DNA from: a virus
Length of the DNA: 30,849 bases
Virus record (IMG/VR): IMGVR_UViG_3300037587_000561
Location: 1 to 30,849 of that record
Direction: 5' to 3' (one strand)
In this document: piece after piece, positions 15,080-21,673 of the stretch
How positions within the stretch are numbered: the first letter of the stretch is position 1
Layout of the letters: every line of letters starts with the position of its first letter
Translations under genes and position numbers: made by a program
Notes under the pieces: generated by a model
Seen by the model: only the letters and a program-made list of their open reading frames with translations
What the model was told of the DNA's origin: nothing
Database searches by the model: none

Positions 15080-15387
15080 CCGACAAACAGGTAAGACTGA
15101 AACCCGAAGTGCGCCGCGAGGATATCCTGGCGGCAGCGTTCGCCCTGGCCGCTAAAGGCCATTACCAGCACTTGACGCGCAACCAGGTCGCAGAGGCGGC
15201 GGGTATCAGCGGCCCCGCGGTGCTGTACCACTTCAAGAGCATGGACAAGCTGCGCCGAGATATCATGCGGGCCGCTATCGCGCGGGAGTTCCTGCCGGTG
15301 GTGGCGCAGGGTGTGGTGGCGCACGATCCGATCGCGCGGGATCTGCCCGGCGATCTGAGGGCACGGGCGATGGCGTCTGTTAGTTGA
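15076..15387 (+). CDS. TetR-like transcriptional regulator
   Basis: This 103-residue protein has the TetR N-terminal fold: the helix RREDILAAAFALAAK, then LTRNQVAEAAGISGPAVLYHF (split here as the helix-turn-helix), and KSMDKLRRDIMRAAI as helix 4. The ligand/dimer domain of full-length TetR proteins (about 190-220 residues) is nearly absent, which is usual for the short phage versions. Start ATG 15076 overlaps the previous stop. Its own TGA stop lies inside TAGTTGACA, the first part of the shared promoter, and inside the palindrome TGACA-N4-TGTCA at 15385-15398. That placement suggests it represses this and related promoters, which is an inference. Confidence 0.8.
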   Translation: MTDKQVRLKPEVRREDILAAAFALAAKGHYQHLTRNQVAEAAGISGPAVLYHFKSMDKLRRDIMRAAIAREFLPVVAQGVVAHDPIARDLPGDLRARAMASVS

Positions 15388-15412
15388 CAACACTGTCAGT
15401 TAGCGCTAGGCT
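15381..15412 (+). promoter_or_regulatory. Promoter with palindromic operator after the TetR-like gene
   Basis: TAGTTGACA (15381-15389), nine bases and GTTAG (15399-15403) repeat the element at 8223-8245 and 11749-11771. TTGACA (15384-15389) with a 17-base spacer and TAGGCT (15407-15412) make the promoter; the -10 is modest. The palindrome TGACA-N4-TGTCA spans 15385-15398. It precedes the gene at 15445, which has GAGG about ten bases before its ATG, and it overlaps the end of the TetR-like coding region. Confidence 0.65.
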
Positions 15413-15444
15413 TCACGTACTGACTAACAGACGAGGACGGGCAG

Positions 15445-15783
15445 ATGAAAGAGCTAGACGAGGCGCCGCTGCGCCAGAGCGAAGTCGTAGAAATTCGCGA
15501 AGTAATCCTGCGGCACAAGCAGTCCGAAGGGATGCGCGACTCGTTCCGCAAGGCGGCGAGTGACCTGGCGATTGAGGCGGGCGTGATCGCTGCGCCAGTC
15601 GACCGGGCCGCTGTGCTGGGAGACATCTATTTTTTGCAGCTACTGGCCGAGTCACAGCTGCGCATGCAGCGGCTGTCTGTGCGGTATGAGAAGCTGCGGG
15701 CCGCGGCTGTCGGTGTGCTGGAAGCGGACGGCAGCATTACCGCAACAGCCAGAGCTATCGAGGTGCTACGCGATGAAACGTAG
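15445..15783 (+). CDS. Hypothetical helical protein
   Basis: This 112-residue protein is the first gene after the promoter at 15381-15412 and has its own ribosome site (GAGGACGGG). It is almost entirely helical. A charged N-terminus, DFRKAASDLAIEAG-type helices and a C-terminal YEKLRAAAVGVLEADG..ATARAIEVLRDE segment are seen; that ending recalls the C-terminal part of phage Ead/Ea22-type small proteins. No membrane segment or catalytic motif is present. The function is unknown. Confidence 0.55.
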   Translation: MKELDEAPLRQSEVVEIREVILRHKQSEGMRDSFRKAASDLAIEAGVIAAPVDRAAVLGDIYFLQLLAESQLRMQRLSVRYEKLRAAAVGVLEADGSITATARAIEVLRDET

Positions 15784-15958
15784 CTTAATACTGATCGCGG
15801 TGATCGTGGCGACCGTGGCCGGCATCGTGTACGCGGACGGCGACGCCGTGGCGCTCGTGCTGCTGGTCTGGGGGTCGATGGTGCTGCCTGTGTGCTGGGC
15901 GTGGCGGCGGCTGTTTGACGAACTACTGGAGCGAGGTGCTGACGATGAGTGCATGTGA
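15773..15958 (+). CDS. Two-span small membrane protein
   Basis: The chosen start is ATG 15773, which overlaps the previous gene by eleven bases; a longer reading from 15686 lies wholly inside that gene and is rejected. The 61-residue product has an N-terminal span after MKRS (LILIAVIVATVAGIVYA), a short DGDA turn, a second span (VALVLLVWGSMVLPVCWAW) and an acidic tail. It is probably a small inner-membrane protein. No family is recognised. Confidence 0.55.
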   Translation: MKRSLILIAVIVATVAGIVYADGDAVALVLLVWGSMVLPVCWAWRRLFDELLERGADDECM

Positions 15959-16190
15959 TACGTGCAGGCGTGCAGGGCGTGACTGCCCGGTGTGGCCGCA
16001 GAAAACCGATGAGTGCGCCGAGTACCGGTTTGACGGGTGCAGGGCGTGGCGTAGTCCCGATCAGTTGCAATGCCCGCGTTGCGGTCTGGCGTGGGACGTA
16101 ACCGACCCGGAGCGCCCCGCGTGCCTTACGCCGCAGCAGTTCGGGCGTAAGGCACTGGCACAGCTACGGGCTGAAGTGGGGGATTTGTAA
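15945..16190 (+). CDS. Cysteine-rich probable zinc-binding protein
   Basis: The start is ATG 15945, with GAGGTG about eight bases upstream. The 81-residue product has many cysteines: C-x2-C in SACDTC, further cysteines at DCPVW, DECAEY and DGCRAW, and C-x2-C in CPRCGLAW. These could form two zinc sites. The C-terminal helix is RKALAQLRAEVGDL. No family is recognised. It ends one base into the following start (TAATG). A DNA- or protein-binding role is plausible. Confidence 0.55.
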   Translation: MSACDTCRRAGRDCPVWPQKTDECAEYRFDGCRAWRSPDQLQCPRCGLAWDVTDPERPACLTPQQFGRKALAQLRAEVGDL

Positions 16191-16504
16191 TGCCTGCCGT
16201 CAGGATCATGCCGAGTAGAAGACTGCTGCTGATGGCGTTGTATGAGGTGGGCTCGCAGCAGGTAGCAGCTCGACTCTTCGGCATCAGCAGAGATTTGATG
16301 TACGAGTGGTGCCGGCAGCGCCGCATAACTCGGGATTGCTACAGGCAGAAGCGCGACCAGTCAGTGGTCGACAGGCTGACCGCTGACGATGTGACGCTGA
16401 TCAGGCAGCTCGAAGAGACGATGACCGAATCTGAGGTCGCCGTGAAATTTGAGACATCAACCCGGGCGGTGCGGAGAATATGGCGGAGGGAAACGTGGAA
16501 GTGA
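16190..16504 (+). CDS. Helix-turn-helix DNA-binding protein
   Basis: This 104-residue protein overlaps the previous stop (TAATG). It seems to hold two helix-turn-helix units: about residues 14-45 (GSQQVAARLFGISRDLMYEW) and 66-103 (MTESEVAVKFETSTRAVRRIW). Both resemble homeodomain-like or sigma-type readers. It is basic overall and lacks any catalytic domain. It may regulate the neighbouring small-gene cluster. The fold is inferred from the residue pattern, not from a named family. Confidence 0.6.
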   Translation: MPAVRIMPSRRLLLMALYEVGSQQVAARLFGISRDLMYEWCRQRRITRDCYRQKRDQSVVDRLTADDVTLIRQLEETMTESEVAVKFETSTRAVRRIWRRETWK

Positions 16505-16641
16505 CCGCGACAACGGAGCGTTGCCCGAAATGCGGCAACACACACCTGGCGCTGTTGTCGGGTCAGAACACTAAACTATGCACCGACTGCGGGGCCGTCA
16601 TCGTATGGCGCCGTGGGCGCGGGCAGAGCGAGTATAGGTGA
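16495..16641 (+). CDS. 48-residue zinc-ribbon protein
   Basis: A short frame in the gap between two larger genes encodes C-x2-C (CPKCGNTHLAL) and a second C-x2-C (CTDCGAVIVW), a classic small zinc ribbon, then a basic end. I place the start at GTG 16495, which has GGAGG about five bases upstream. GTG 16501 overlaps the previous stop (GTGA), and ATG 16480 is also in frame. The TGA at 16639-16641 overlaps the next ATG. Such tiny ribbons are common in phages, with roles from transcription to DNA metabolism; none can be assigned. Confidence 0.65.
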   Translation: MEVTATTERCPKCGNTHLALLSGQNTKLCTDCGAVIVWRRGRGQSEYR

Positions 16642-17003
16642 TGAGTATGAACGATACGATCGAGGATATCGTGGCGACCCTACGTGGCGTCGCCGATGCT
16701 GTAGAGCTGTCCGGAGACCAGGAGCCGTACCCGAAGTTAGAGATAGAACAACATCTCGGGCGGGCTGTGCTGCGGCTGAAGATGGATGGGAGCCCCGACG
16801 GCATACGTGCGCGGGCCGATCGGCTGCTGAAGCAATCAAAAAGCCGAACAATCGGAGGCACGCCAGGCTTCAAGGCTATGCGCAGCGCGTCTAAATACCG
16901 CCCCTCGATGGGCAGGGCGAAGTGGTCGACGAGAGTGGAGCGGCAGTTCCTCGATGATGGCGAGTCAGATAACTGCGCGGCCTACCGGGAACTGTTCGCG
17001 TGA
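16641..17003 (+). CDS. Hypothetical protein
   Basis: The start is ATG 16641 in a TGATG overlap; GTG 16638 and ATG 16647 are also in frame. The 120-residue product has an acidic helical first half (MNDTIEDIVATLRGVADAVE, LGRAVLRLKM) and a basic, probably flexible second half (SKSRTIGGTPGFKAMRSASK). It ends with an acidic helix. No known family is recognised. It ends overlapping the next GTG start. Confidence 0.5.
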   Translation: MSMNDTIEDIVATLRGVADAVELSGDQEPYPKLEIEQHLGRAVLRLKMDGSPDGIRARADRLLKQSKSRTIGGTPGFKAMRSASKYRPSMGRAKWSTRVERQFLDDGESDNCAAYRELFA

Positions 17004-17341
17004 CCCGCATACCCGCCCGCTGTAACCGTCGTGCCTGCCAGGCGCGGCGTAACCTGTCCAAACGACCCGAGCAGTATGTCAGGCCGCCCGTGTGCCATAC
17101 GGCGGGCTGTGACGGCTTGATGTACGTCGATGAGTACCGTTTACGTCGTGGCCCGCATGATCATGCGCCCGTCTGCCACGAAGGCTGTTTGCACGACTAC
17201 CAGACCGCGAACTACCCGCACGTTACAAGCGATAAACGCTGCCGTCACTACGAGGACTGGCTGGTCGAATCGACCGCCAGAGCGTCGAAGCACTCGCCGG
17301 GGTTTAGCCGGGTCGATGACGATGAGTCCTGTCCGTTCTAA
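17000..17341 (+). CDS. Cysteine/histidine-rich zinc-binding protein
   Basis: This 113-residue protein starts at GTG 17000 (GTGA overlap). It is basic and has several cysteine and histidine pairs: CNRRAC, C-x4-C in VCHTAGC, VCHEGCLHD and RCRHYEDW. Together they could bind one or two zinc ions. Similar proteins are frequent in phage early regions, without known function. It is the last gene of the rightward operon, and its stop directly abuts the stop of the next, leftward gene. Confidence 0.55.
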   Translation: MTRIPARCNRRACQARRNLSKRPEQYVRPPVCHTAGCDGLMYVDEYRLRRGPHDHAPVCHEGCLHDYQTANYPHVTSDKRCRHYEDWLVESTARASKHSPGFSRVDDDESCPF

Positions 17342-17650
17342 TCAGTCGATGAACTGCGACAGAAGCCCCGCGAACATATTTACCATCGTGTCGTGCTGCC
17401 TGTGGTCGTATACGAACATGTAGTCATCGCCGACGTCCTGGCGACGGAAACGGACGTGCATTTCTACCGCGCAGATCTCCTGCAGTTCATGACAAATGTT
17501 CTGGAACTGGTCAGCGACTAAACCGCTTTTTGTTCCTATCTCGATCTCCATATCCGTAAAGCTGAACGACGCGCCGTTGTGCTTTTTCGTCCATTTGACG
17601 GCGAATTCGTAGCTGTTAACCCTGAGTTTCTTGATCTGTTTTATCTTCAT
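17342..17650 (-). CDS. Hypothetical protein
   Basis: This 102-residue protein begins with a basic stretch ([16 protein letters not shown]) and is probably alpha/beta, with acidic and aromatic segments such as [20 protein letters not shown]. No family is recognised. A rho-independent terminator ends twelve bases upstream of its ATG, so it should see little transcription from the genes before it unless readthrough occurs or a promoter lies inside the terminator tail. No strong ribosome site is visible (AGGC only). Confidence 0.5.
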   Translation of the reverse strand: MKIKQIKKLRVNSYEFAVKWTKKHNGASFSFTDMEIEIGTKSGLVADQFQNICHELQEICAVEMHVRFRRQDVGDDYMFVYDHRQHDTMVNMFAGLLSQFID

Positions 17651-17661
17651 GTGCCTAGCCT

Positions 17662-17687
17662 AAAAAAAAAACCCAGCGGCTGCCGGG
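17662..17687 (-). terminator. Rho-independent terminator
   Basis: Read on the minus strand, CCCGGC (17687-17682) pairs with GCTGGG (17677-17672), one G-T wobble, around a four-base loop. It is followed by ten T at 17671-17662. This is a strong intrinsic terminator for the leftward genes that start at 21607, between the 68-residue gene and the gene at 17342-17650. Confidence 0.85.
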
Positions 17688-17701
17688 CTTTGGTTAACGT
17701 G

Positions 17702-17908
17702 CTACAGCCCCCACATAGCCAGCCACTTGCGCTGCATGTTCTGGCGCATAGCCGCTTGGTTTTCCGGCTTCATCAGAATCTTTGTGGCCGCCATCAGGTT
17801 GCAGAACCCAGTGCCTTGCGGGCTTAAATTCTTCGGGTTGCCCCAGTCAACGGGCGCTAACTGTTCGATCATGCTCTCTACTTCCGCCCTAAGTTCGTCG
17901 GTGTTCAT
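17702..17908 (-). CDS. Small hypothetical protein
   Basis: This 68-residue protein starts at ATG 17908, overlapping the stop of the preceding small gene (ATGA). It has an acidic N-terminal helix (TDELRAEVESMIEQLAP) and a basic C-terminal helix (ENQAAMRQNMQRKWLAMW). No family is recognised. It is the last gene before the terminator. Confidence 0.5.
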   Translation of the reverse strand: MNTDELRAEVESMIEQLAPVDWGNPKNLSPQGTGFCNLMAATKILMKPENQAAMRQNMQRKWLAMWGL

Positions 17909-18066
17909 AGCGACGCCCCCGTGTTCCGTATGGGTGTCGACAGTTTCAACGGCTCGTCGTAGTTCAGGACGTGCAATGCGTATTCCTTCCCTCCCGGGTA
18001 GGGGCAGTATTGCGCCAGATCTTTCATGCCTGCTTTCAGGCGGTCGCGTTCCTGTGTGACGGTCAT
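17905..18066 (-). CDS. 53-residue hypothetical protein
   Basis: The frame runs from ATG 18066 to TGA 17905, overlapping the neighbours as ATGA at both ends, which argues that it is a real gene. It has a basic helical start (TQERDRLKAGMKDLAQYC) and a mixed C-terminal half (YALHVLNYDEPLKLSTP). No known family or motif is seen. Confidence 0.5.
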   Translation of the reverse strand: MTVTQERDRLKAGMKDLAQYCPYPGGKEYALHVLNYDEPLKLSTPIRNTGASL

Positions 18067-18224
18067 AGCATCGGCGCTCCGAATTTACAGGTACCGTACC
18101 AGCGCATATCGCCCTTGTCGTTTGTGATCAGGACGCTGCCCCCTTCGAACTCTTCGACGTCATACCCGTGGCCGGAGGTTAGTTGATCTTCAAATCCGCC
18201 GTTATCAGTGCATTCTACGAACAT
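18063..18224 (-). CDS. 53-residue hypothetical protein
   Basis: The frame runs from ATG 18224 to TGA 18063, overlapping the next gene as ATGA. A strong ribosome site (GGAGAACGACT before ATG) precedes it, identical to the one before the gene at 18441. The product is acidic and probably beta-rich, with CTDNGGFEDQL, YDVEEFEGG and SVLITNDKGDMRWYG. No family is recognised. Confidence 0.55.
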   Translation of the reverse strand: MFVECTDNGGFEDQLTSGHGYDVEEFEGGSVLITNDKGDMRWYGTCKFGAPML

Positions 18225-18240
18225 AGTCGTTCTCCGTTGG
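18222..18240 (-). repeat. Repeated ribosome-binding leader, copy 1
   Basis: The minus-strand sequence CCAACGGAGAACGACTATG begins directly after the upstream stop codon and ends in the ATG of the 53-residue gene. The same 19 bases occur at 18439-18457. GGAG lies seven to eight bases before the ATG in both. Confidence 0.9.
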
Positions 18241-18441
18241 TTATCCGGGTAAAAACCCTTCTACGCGGGTCTGCAAGATATCGGAGTAGTTACCCATGAT
18301 GAGGTATTGCGCTGAAAGCAGTCCGCGCTCGCCATCGTTAAGTTTCGCGAACGTATCGGTATAAAGAAATTCGCGCAGTTTTTCGCGCTTATAGTCCAAT
18401 TCGATTTTCTCGTCTTTAACTCGCTGCCGGTGTTCTTTCAT
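18241..18441 (-). CDS. crAss001_48-related small helical protein
   Basis: The 66-residue product has the pattern RVKDEKIELDYKREKLREFL, then a short FAKLNDGERGLL block and a final helix IMGNYSDILQTRVE. This is the two-helix hairpin of small phage proteins annotated as 'crAss001_48 related', whose function is unknown. It is translated from the second copy of the repeated ribosome-binding leader. It sits in a run of tiny genes downstream of the prim-pol helicase. Confidence 0.65.
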   Translation of the reverse strand: MKEHRQRVKDEKIELDYKREKLREFLYTDTFAKLNDGERGLLSAQYLIMGNYSDILQTRVEGFLPG

Positions 18442-18457
18442 AGTCGTTCTCCGTTGG
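18439..18457 (-). repeat. Repeated ribosome-binding leader, copy 2
   Basis: Identical to 18222-18240 and also placed exactly between an upstream stop codon and the next ATG. The upstream stop is TAG here and TAA at the other copy. Confidence 0.9.
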
Positions 18458-18640
18458 CTAACTGTCCGTATCGATAGGCGCGTGGCCTTCGTCTTCGTGG
18501 TGGAAAACCTGCCCTAGGTCGCGCATATCGACGCTCTGACCGCACGCAGCGCAGGTATAGAAATTGTCTAGTTCGTTTTCGGGGTCGCCTCCGATTCTGC
18601 GGCCGACCATACCTTTCGCGGGGTTTGTGACCTTGCTCAT
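18458..18640 (-). CDS. Small C-x2-C protein
   Basis: The 60-residue product starts at ATG 18640 with GAGGG about eight bases upstream. It contains C-x2-C in YTCAACGQ and the phrase DLGQVFHHEDEGHAP, which recurs in small phage proteins of unknown function. The Cys pair with HH could bind zinc. No role can be assigned. Confidence 0.6.
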   Translation of the reverse strand: MSKVTNPAKGMVGRRIGGDPENELDNFYTCAACGQSVDMRDLGQVFHHEDEGHAPIDTDS

Positions 18641-18650
18641 AGTGTTTCCC

Positions 18651-18728
18651 TCAGTGTGGGTAAATCAGTCCACCGATCGCGCCTATGGTCAGCCCGATCA
18701 GTATTAAGTCGTGTAGTCGTAGGGTCAT
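18651..18728 (-). CDS. 25-residue membrane peptide
   Basis: The frame runs from ATG 18728, overlapping the stop of the preceding gene as ATGA, to a TGA at 18651. After MTLRLHD it is a single hydrophobic span (LILIGLTIGAIGGLIYPH). The overlap and its place in a tight operon support translation. Function unknown. Confidence 0.45.
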   Translation of the reverse strand: MTLRLHDLILIGLTIGAIGGLIYPH

Positions 18729-18922
18729 GGGGTTTCAGGCATGTACAGGTCGAGTAGGCGGCATTCCCACAGCGCGGTACTCCCTGCGAGTGTAGCCACG
18801 ACGTATGTTCGCAGTCCGTCGCCGGGGGCGCTGCGAGTGTACGGCGCGGATAGAACCGTGGCGCGCAGCGGCTCGTGCGGCATAAAGCCGCCCGGTTGAT
18901 ATAAAAAAGTCGTTCCAATCAT
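18725..18922 (-). CDS. Small hypothetical protein after the prim-pol gene
   Basis: The 65-residue frame starts at ATG 18922, overlapping the stop of the prim-pol gene, and ends overlapping the micro-gene. The product has an N-terminal TFLYQPGGFMPHEPLRATV and a beta-rich middle (RTYVVATLAGSTALWECRL). A longer overlapping frame at 18637-18918 is rejected because it lacks such coupling. No family is recognised. Confidence 0.5.
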   Translation of the reverse strand: MIGTTFLYQPGGFMPHEPLRATVLSAPYTRSAPGDGLRTYVVATLAGSTALWECRLLDLYMPETP

Positions 18923-21426
18923 TTTTTGCCGCCCTCTATTACTGTCGGTGCGAATGCCCCGCCGGTCGTTGTTGCGTGCTCGACAGGGCCGATCGTCATA
19001 CCGTCGAACCCCCGTATTATCTCGTCGCCTCTGCGGTGCTTGCCATACTTACACCCCTTGCCGCGTGTGGCGTCCTTTAGATCGCTGATAAACTGCCGCC
19101 GCGATAGCGCGATGTCGCCGTGTCGTGTGCACCACGCGACATAGGCCGCGTAAACCTCTGCGGCTGACGTCCGCCCCTCGCCTAGCGTGCAGACCTCGCC
19201 TATGAACTCGTTGAGCGGGCTGTACTGCTCGGCCATTGCGTCCGTCTCTCGCTTCGACGCTTCAGGGGAGGTGAACCGCCCAACTGACTTTAGACGTGCC
19301 ATGCCCTGCAGGGACCATAGCGCTATGCCCTCAATCTCTGCCTCCAGCCTGTCGCCCAACCCCATGTCCTCCCGTCCGAGGAATGACACGTCAAAAGGGA
19401 GCATCAAGATCCGGGACGCCAAGGCGCCGGAGTCGTCCCACAGTCTCGGGTACGCGTTTGCGGCCAGGGTTATGCGGGAGGGCAATACCCGCGATATCGC
19501 GGACTTGTATTTACGGTCGAACGTCACCGCGTCGTTGCCGCTAATCTTTTTAAGCTGCTCGGTCACAATGTCCCGGATAGCTGGGTGTACGTGCTTTGCG
19601 GTGTCGCCGCTGAACATAACCGTTTTGGTTGATAGTAGGTCAAGATAGGCGGCGTCCTTGAGCTGGGCCAAGCTGCCCCCTGTGTAGTTTTGTTCGCCCA
19701 CCAGTAGCTCCAGCATCCGGCCAATCGTGCTTTTGCCCGACCGCTGAACGCCGACTAACAGCATAATCTTGTGGTGGTCGTAGCTTGTAGTGAGCATGTA
19801 GCCGAACCACTCCTGCAGCAGCTCGACGCGTTCTTGGTCATCTTCAAATATTTCACCTAAGAACGCCAGCCACTGCGGGCATCGCGCAGTGGGGTCGTAG
19901 TTGTATGGGAGTATGTTTGTGGTGAAGTACTCAGGGCTGTGTGGCAGCAAGTCGCCAGTGTGCAGGTTCAATACGCCGTTTTGGTACAGAACTAGCCCTG
20001 CGGGCGCCCCACCGATCTGCTTATCGTTGCGCCGCACCATGTCTGTGATCATTGAGTACGCCCCCGCCACGCGTGCGGCCATAGGGAGGGAGGGCGCCAT
20101 CGCGCGGGCGACGTGGCTTTTAATGTCGAATCGGCCGAGCTCGGACCACGCCTTGCCGCCATACGAATACCACGTCTCGTCCGCGAGGATTAGCGTCCCG
20201 TCAGGGTAACAGGAGTCAATGAACCGCGCGGCGTTCTCAGTGTCATTCTTGCCGTATTGGCCCGCTACTCGCGGGGCGGCTGTGGTGTTGGTCAGCGTCT
20301 TGAGCTGCCTATTGACGTCGGGAGTGTGCAGCCCCGCCGCCTTCAATAGTTCAACCATGCGCGCTGTCAGTGCTGCCGTTTGGATCGGGCTGCCGTTAAG
20401 CGTGCGAATATCCCGCATCAGGCCGTCAAACGCGCCGGGATCGGCGCCCGACTCTTCGATGCGCGTAGCCAGTGCGTCGTATTGGTCCGCAGGGACCGCA
20501 CCAGCGCCGAATGCGGCAGACGTGTCGAATGACAGGGGGCGCGTCCATCCGCCCTCCTGCGCCCTGTGGAACAGCGTCCCGAGGTTTATGCCCCCCTCCT
20601 TCTTTGCGTCGAACTTGTCCCACTGGCCTTGCATGCCTTCAAATTCGAAGTTGGCGGGGCATTCGCCACCCGTATAATCTCCCTGTGACCAGTTAACCCA
20701 TATGTCAAAGCGGGCTTCATCTTTCGGGCAGGGCTCGGGCCAGGATTTAAGGGCCATACCCATATCGCGCCACCCCGTGCGCCCCCCCTCGGGACTGATG
20801 CGAGCCAAGGCGCTTAGAACCGTCTCGGTGTCTGCGTCGGTCGGTGTGGCTGTAGTCGTGGTTGCGGTGCGCGTTTTCTTTTCCAATACGTTGCGGGCTG
20901 AATCCGGCAGTATCGGCAGATGCGCGCGCATCGCCTCTGTCATCGCCAGCACACCGCAGCCACCAAACAAAGGTGTGTAACCTTCGCCCGTACAGATGAA
21001 GCCGCCCTGCACGTCATCCGTACGGGCGGTCCGGGTATCAAGGCCCGCGACTTTCTCGATTGAGTCGCCCATCCGTACCGTCCACCCAGTCGGGGCACGG
21101 AAAGCGTAATGATGGCCACCACTGACGGTCTTTTGTATCCGCGCGGCGTCCCACGGCAACACGCCAATCGCCGCAGTGATCGCGGCCAGATCAAAATCGG
21201 GCTTGTATTCGTCTAAGTCGATCACGACGACGCCAGGTGGGATAGGTACGCCCACCACGCCGGACGGCCAGGGCAATGCAACAGTGGGCAGGGTGGACGC
21301 GTCTAGCCAGCTAACGCCTTTAGGAACTGCCGGGGCCTTCTGCCATTTACCCTTCGCGGCGTCGTACCACATGTTGCACGGGAACACCGGCAGCCCGGCG
21401 GCGGACAACTGTTCAGCTAACTGCAT
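18919..21426 (-). CDS. Prim-pol / SF3 helicase replication protein
   Basis: This 835-residue protein joins a primase-polymerase and a helicase. The N-terminal prim-pol domain shows VVVIDLDEYK (D70, D72) and the S-G-G-H motif at 102-105. The middle has a linker and a PriCT-like helical part near 200-290. The C-terminal half is a D5/P4-type superfamily 3 helicase: Walker A GVQRSGKST (559-567), Walker B VMFSGDTA (603-610), motif C TLAANAYP with N657, and the arginine finger region SRILMLPF (R672). It would prime and unwind at the origin. Its start overlaps the excisionase-like gene by 14 bases. The adjacent AT-rich repeat region at 21674-21917 is the likely target. Confidence 0.9.
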   Translation of the reverse strand: MQLAEQLSAAGLPVFPCNMWYDAAKGKWQKAPAVPKGVSWLDASTLPTVALPWPSGVVGVPIPPGVVVIDLDEYKPDFDLAAITAAIGVLPWDAARIQKTVSGGHHYAFRAPTGWTVRMGDSIEKVAGLDTRTARTDDVQGGFICTGEGYTPLFGGCGVLAMTEAMRAHLPILPDSARNVLEKKTRTATTTTATPTDADTETVLSALARISPEGGRTGWRDMGMALKSWPEPCPKDEARFDIWVNWSQGDYTGGECPANFEFEGMQGQWDKFDAKKEGGINLGTLFHRAQEGGWTRPLSFDTSAAFGAGAVPADQYDALATRIEESGADPGAFDGLMRDIRTLNGSPIQTAALTARMVELLKAAGLHTPDVNRQLKTLTNTTAAPRVAGQYGKNDTENAARFIDSCYPDGTLILADETWYSYGGKAWSELGRFDIKSHVARAMAPSLPMAARVAGAYSMITDMVRRNDKQIGGAPAGLVLYQNGVLNLHTGDLLPHSPEYFTTNILPYNYDPTARCPQWLAFLGEIFEDDQERVELLQEWFGYMLTTSYDHHKIMLLVGVQRSGKSTIGRMLELLVGEQNYTGGSLAQLKDAAYLDLLSTKTVMFSGDTAKHVHPAIRDIVTEQLKKISGNDAVTFDRKYKSAISRVLPSRITLAANAYPRLWDDSGALASRILMLPFDVSFLGREDMGLGDRLEAEIEGIALWSLQGMARLKSVGRFTSPEASKRETDAMAEQYSPLNEFIGEVCTLGEGRTSAAEVYAAYVAWCTRHGDIALSRRQFISDLKDATRGKGCKYGKHRRGDEIIRGFDGMTIGPVEHATTTGGAFAPTVIEGGKK

Positions 21427-21607
21427 CAGTGCGCCCCGCTTCGATTAGTTTGTTCAGGCTGTCCTGCTCGATGCGGAGGGCGTTGCCCTTGGCAGTGCCA
21501 ATTCGGATGGCAGACAGGTCGCCGCGTTCGATCAGTATGTAAACCTGTTTCATTGAGACGCGGAGGGTGTCAGCTACTTCCCGCGGTTTCAGTAGCGTTA
21601 TTGGCAT
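21413..21607 (-). CDS. Excisionase/AlpA-like winged-helix DNA-binding protein
   Basis: The 64-residue product has the HTH_17 pattern: LLKPREVADTLRVSMKQVYI, then an RGDLSAIRIG wing and a C-terminal helix. This is the MerR-like fold of excisionases and AlpA regulators. It begins the leftward replication operon, beside the origin, so it may bind there or regulate the operon. No integrase is seen in the window, so an excisionase function is not supported. The leader before its ATG is short, consistent with the promoter at 21642-21671. Confidence 0.75.
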   Translation of the reverse strand: MPITLLKPREVADTLRVSMKQVYILIERGDLSAIRIGTAKGNALRIEQDSLNKLIEAGRTDAVS

Positions 21608-21641
21608 GTTTCGGCCCCGTGTATTGTGCGTAGTTAGCGGA

Positions 21642-21671
21642 AGCTTAGCGCAATACGTGAGGGCGCGTCAA
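21642..21671 (-). promoter_or_regulatory. Candidate promoter for the prim-pol operon
   Basis: On the minus strand TTGACG (21671-21666) is followed by 18 bases and TAAGCT (21647-21642). The spacing is slightly long and the -10 weak. It would start transcription about 28 bases before the ATG at 21607, and it does not carry the shared N9-GTTAG element. Its upstream flank runs into the repeat region. Confidence 0.35.
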
Positions 21672-21673
21672 GA

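Noticed and set aside
18637-18918. 93-residue minus-strand frame overlapping the 65-residue gene
   Set aside because: No start/stop coupling with neighbours; the alternative frame 18725-18922 and the 25-residue gene are both coupled by ATGA.
21413-21607. Excisionase pointing to a temperate phage
   Set aside because: The HTH_17 fold is shared with AlpA and other regulators, and no integrase, attachment site or CI-like repressor is visible in the window.
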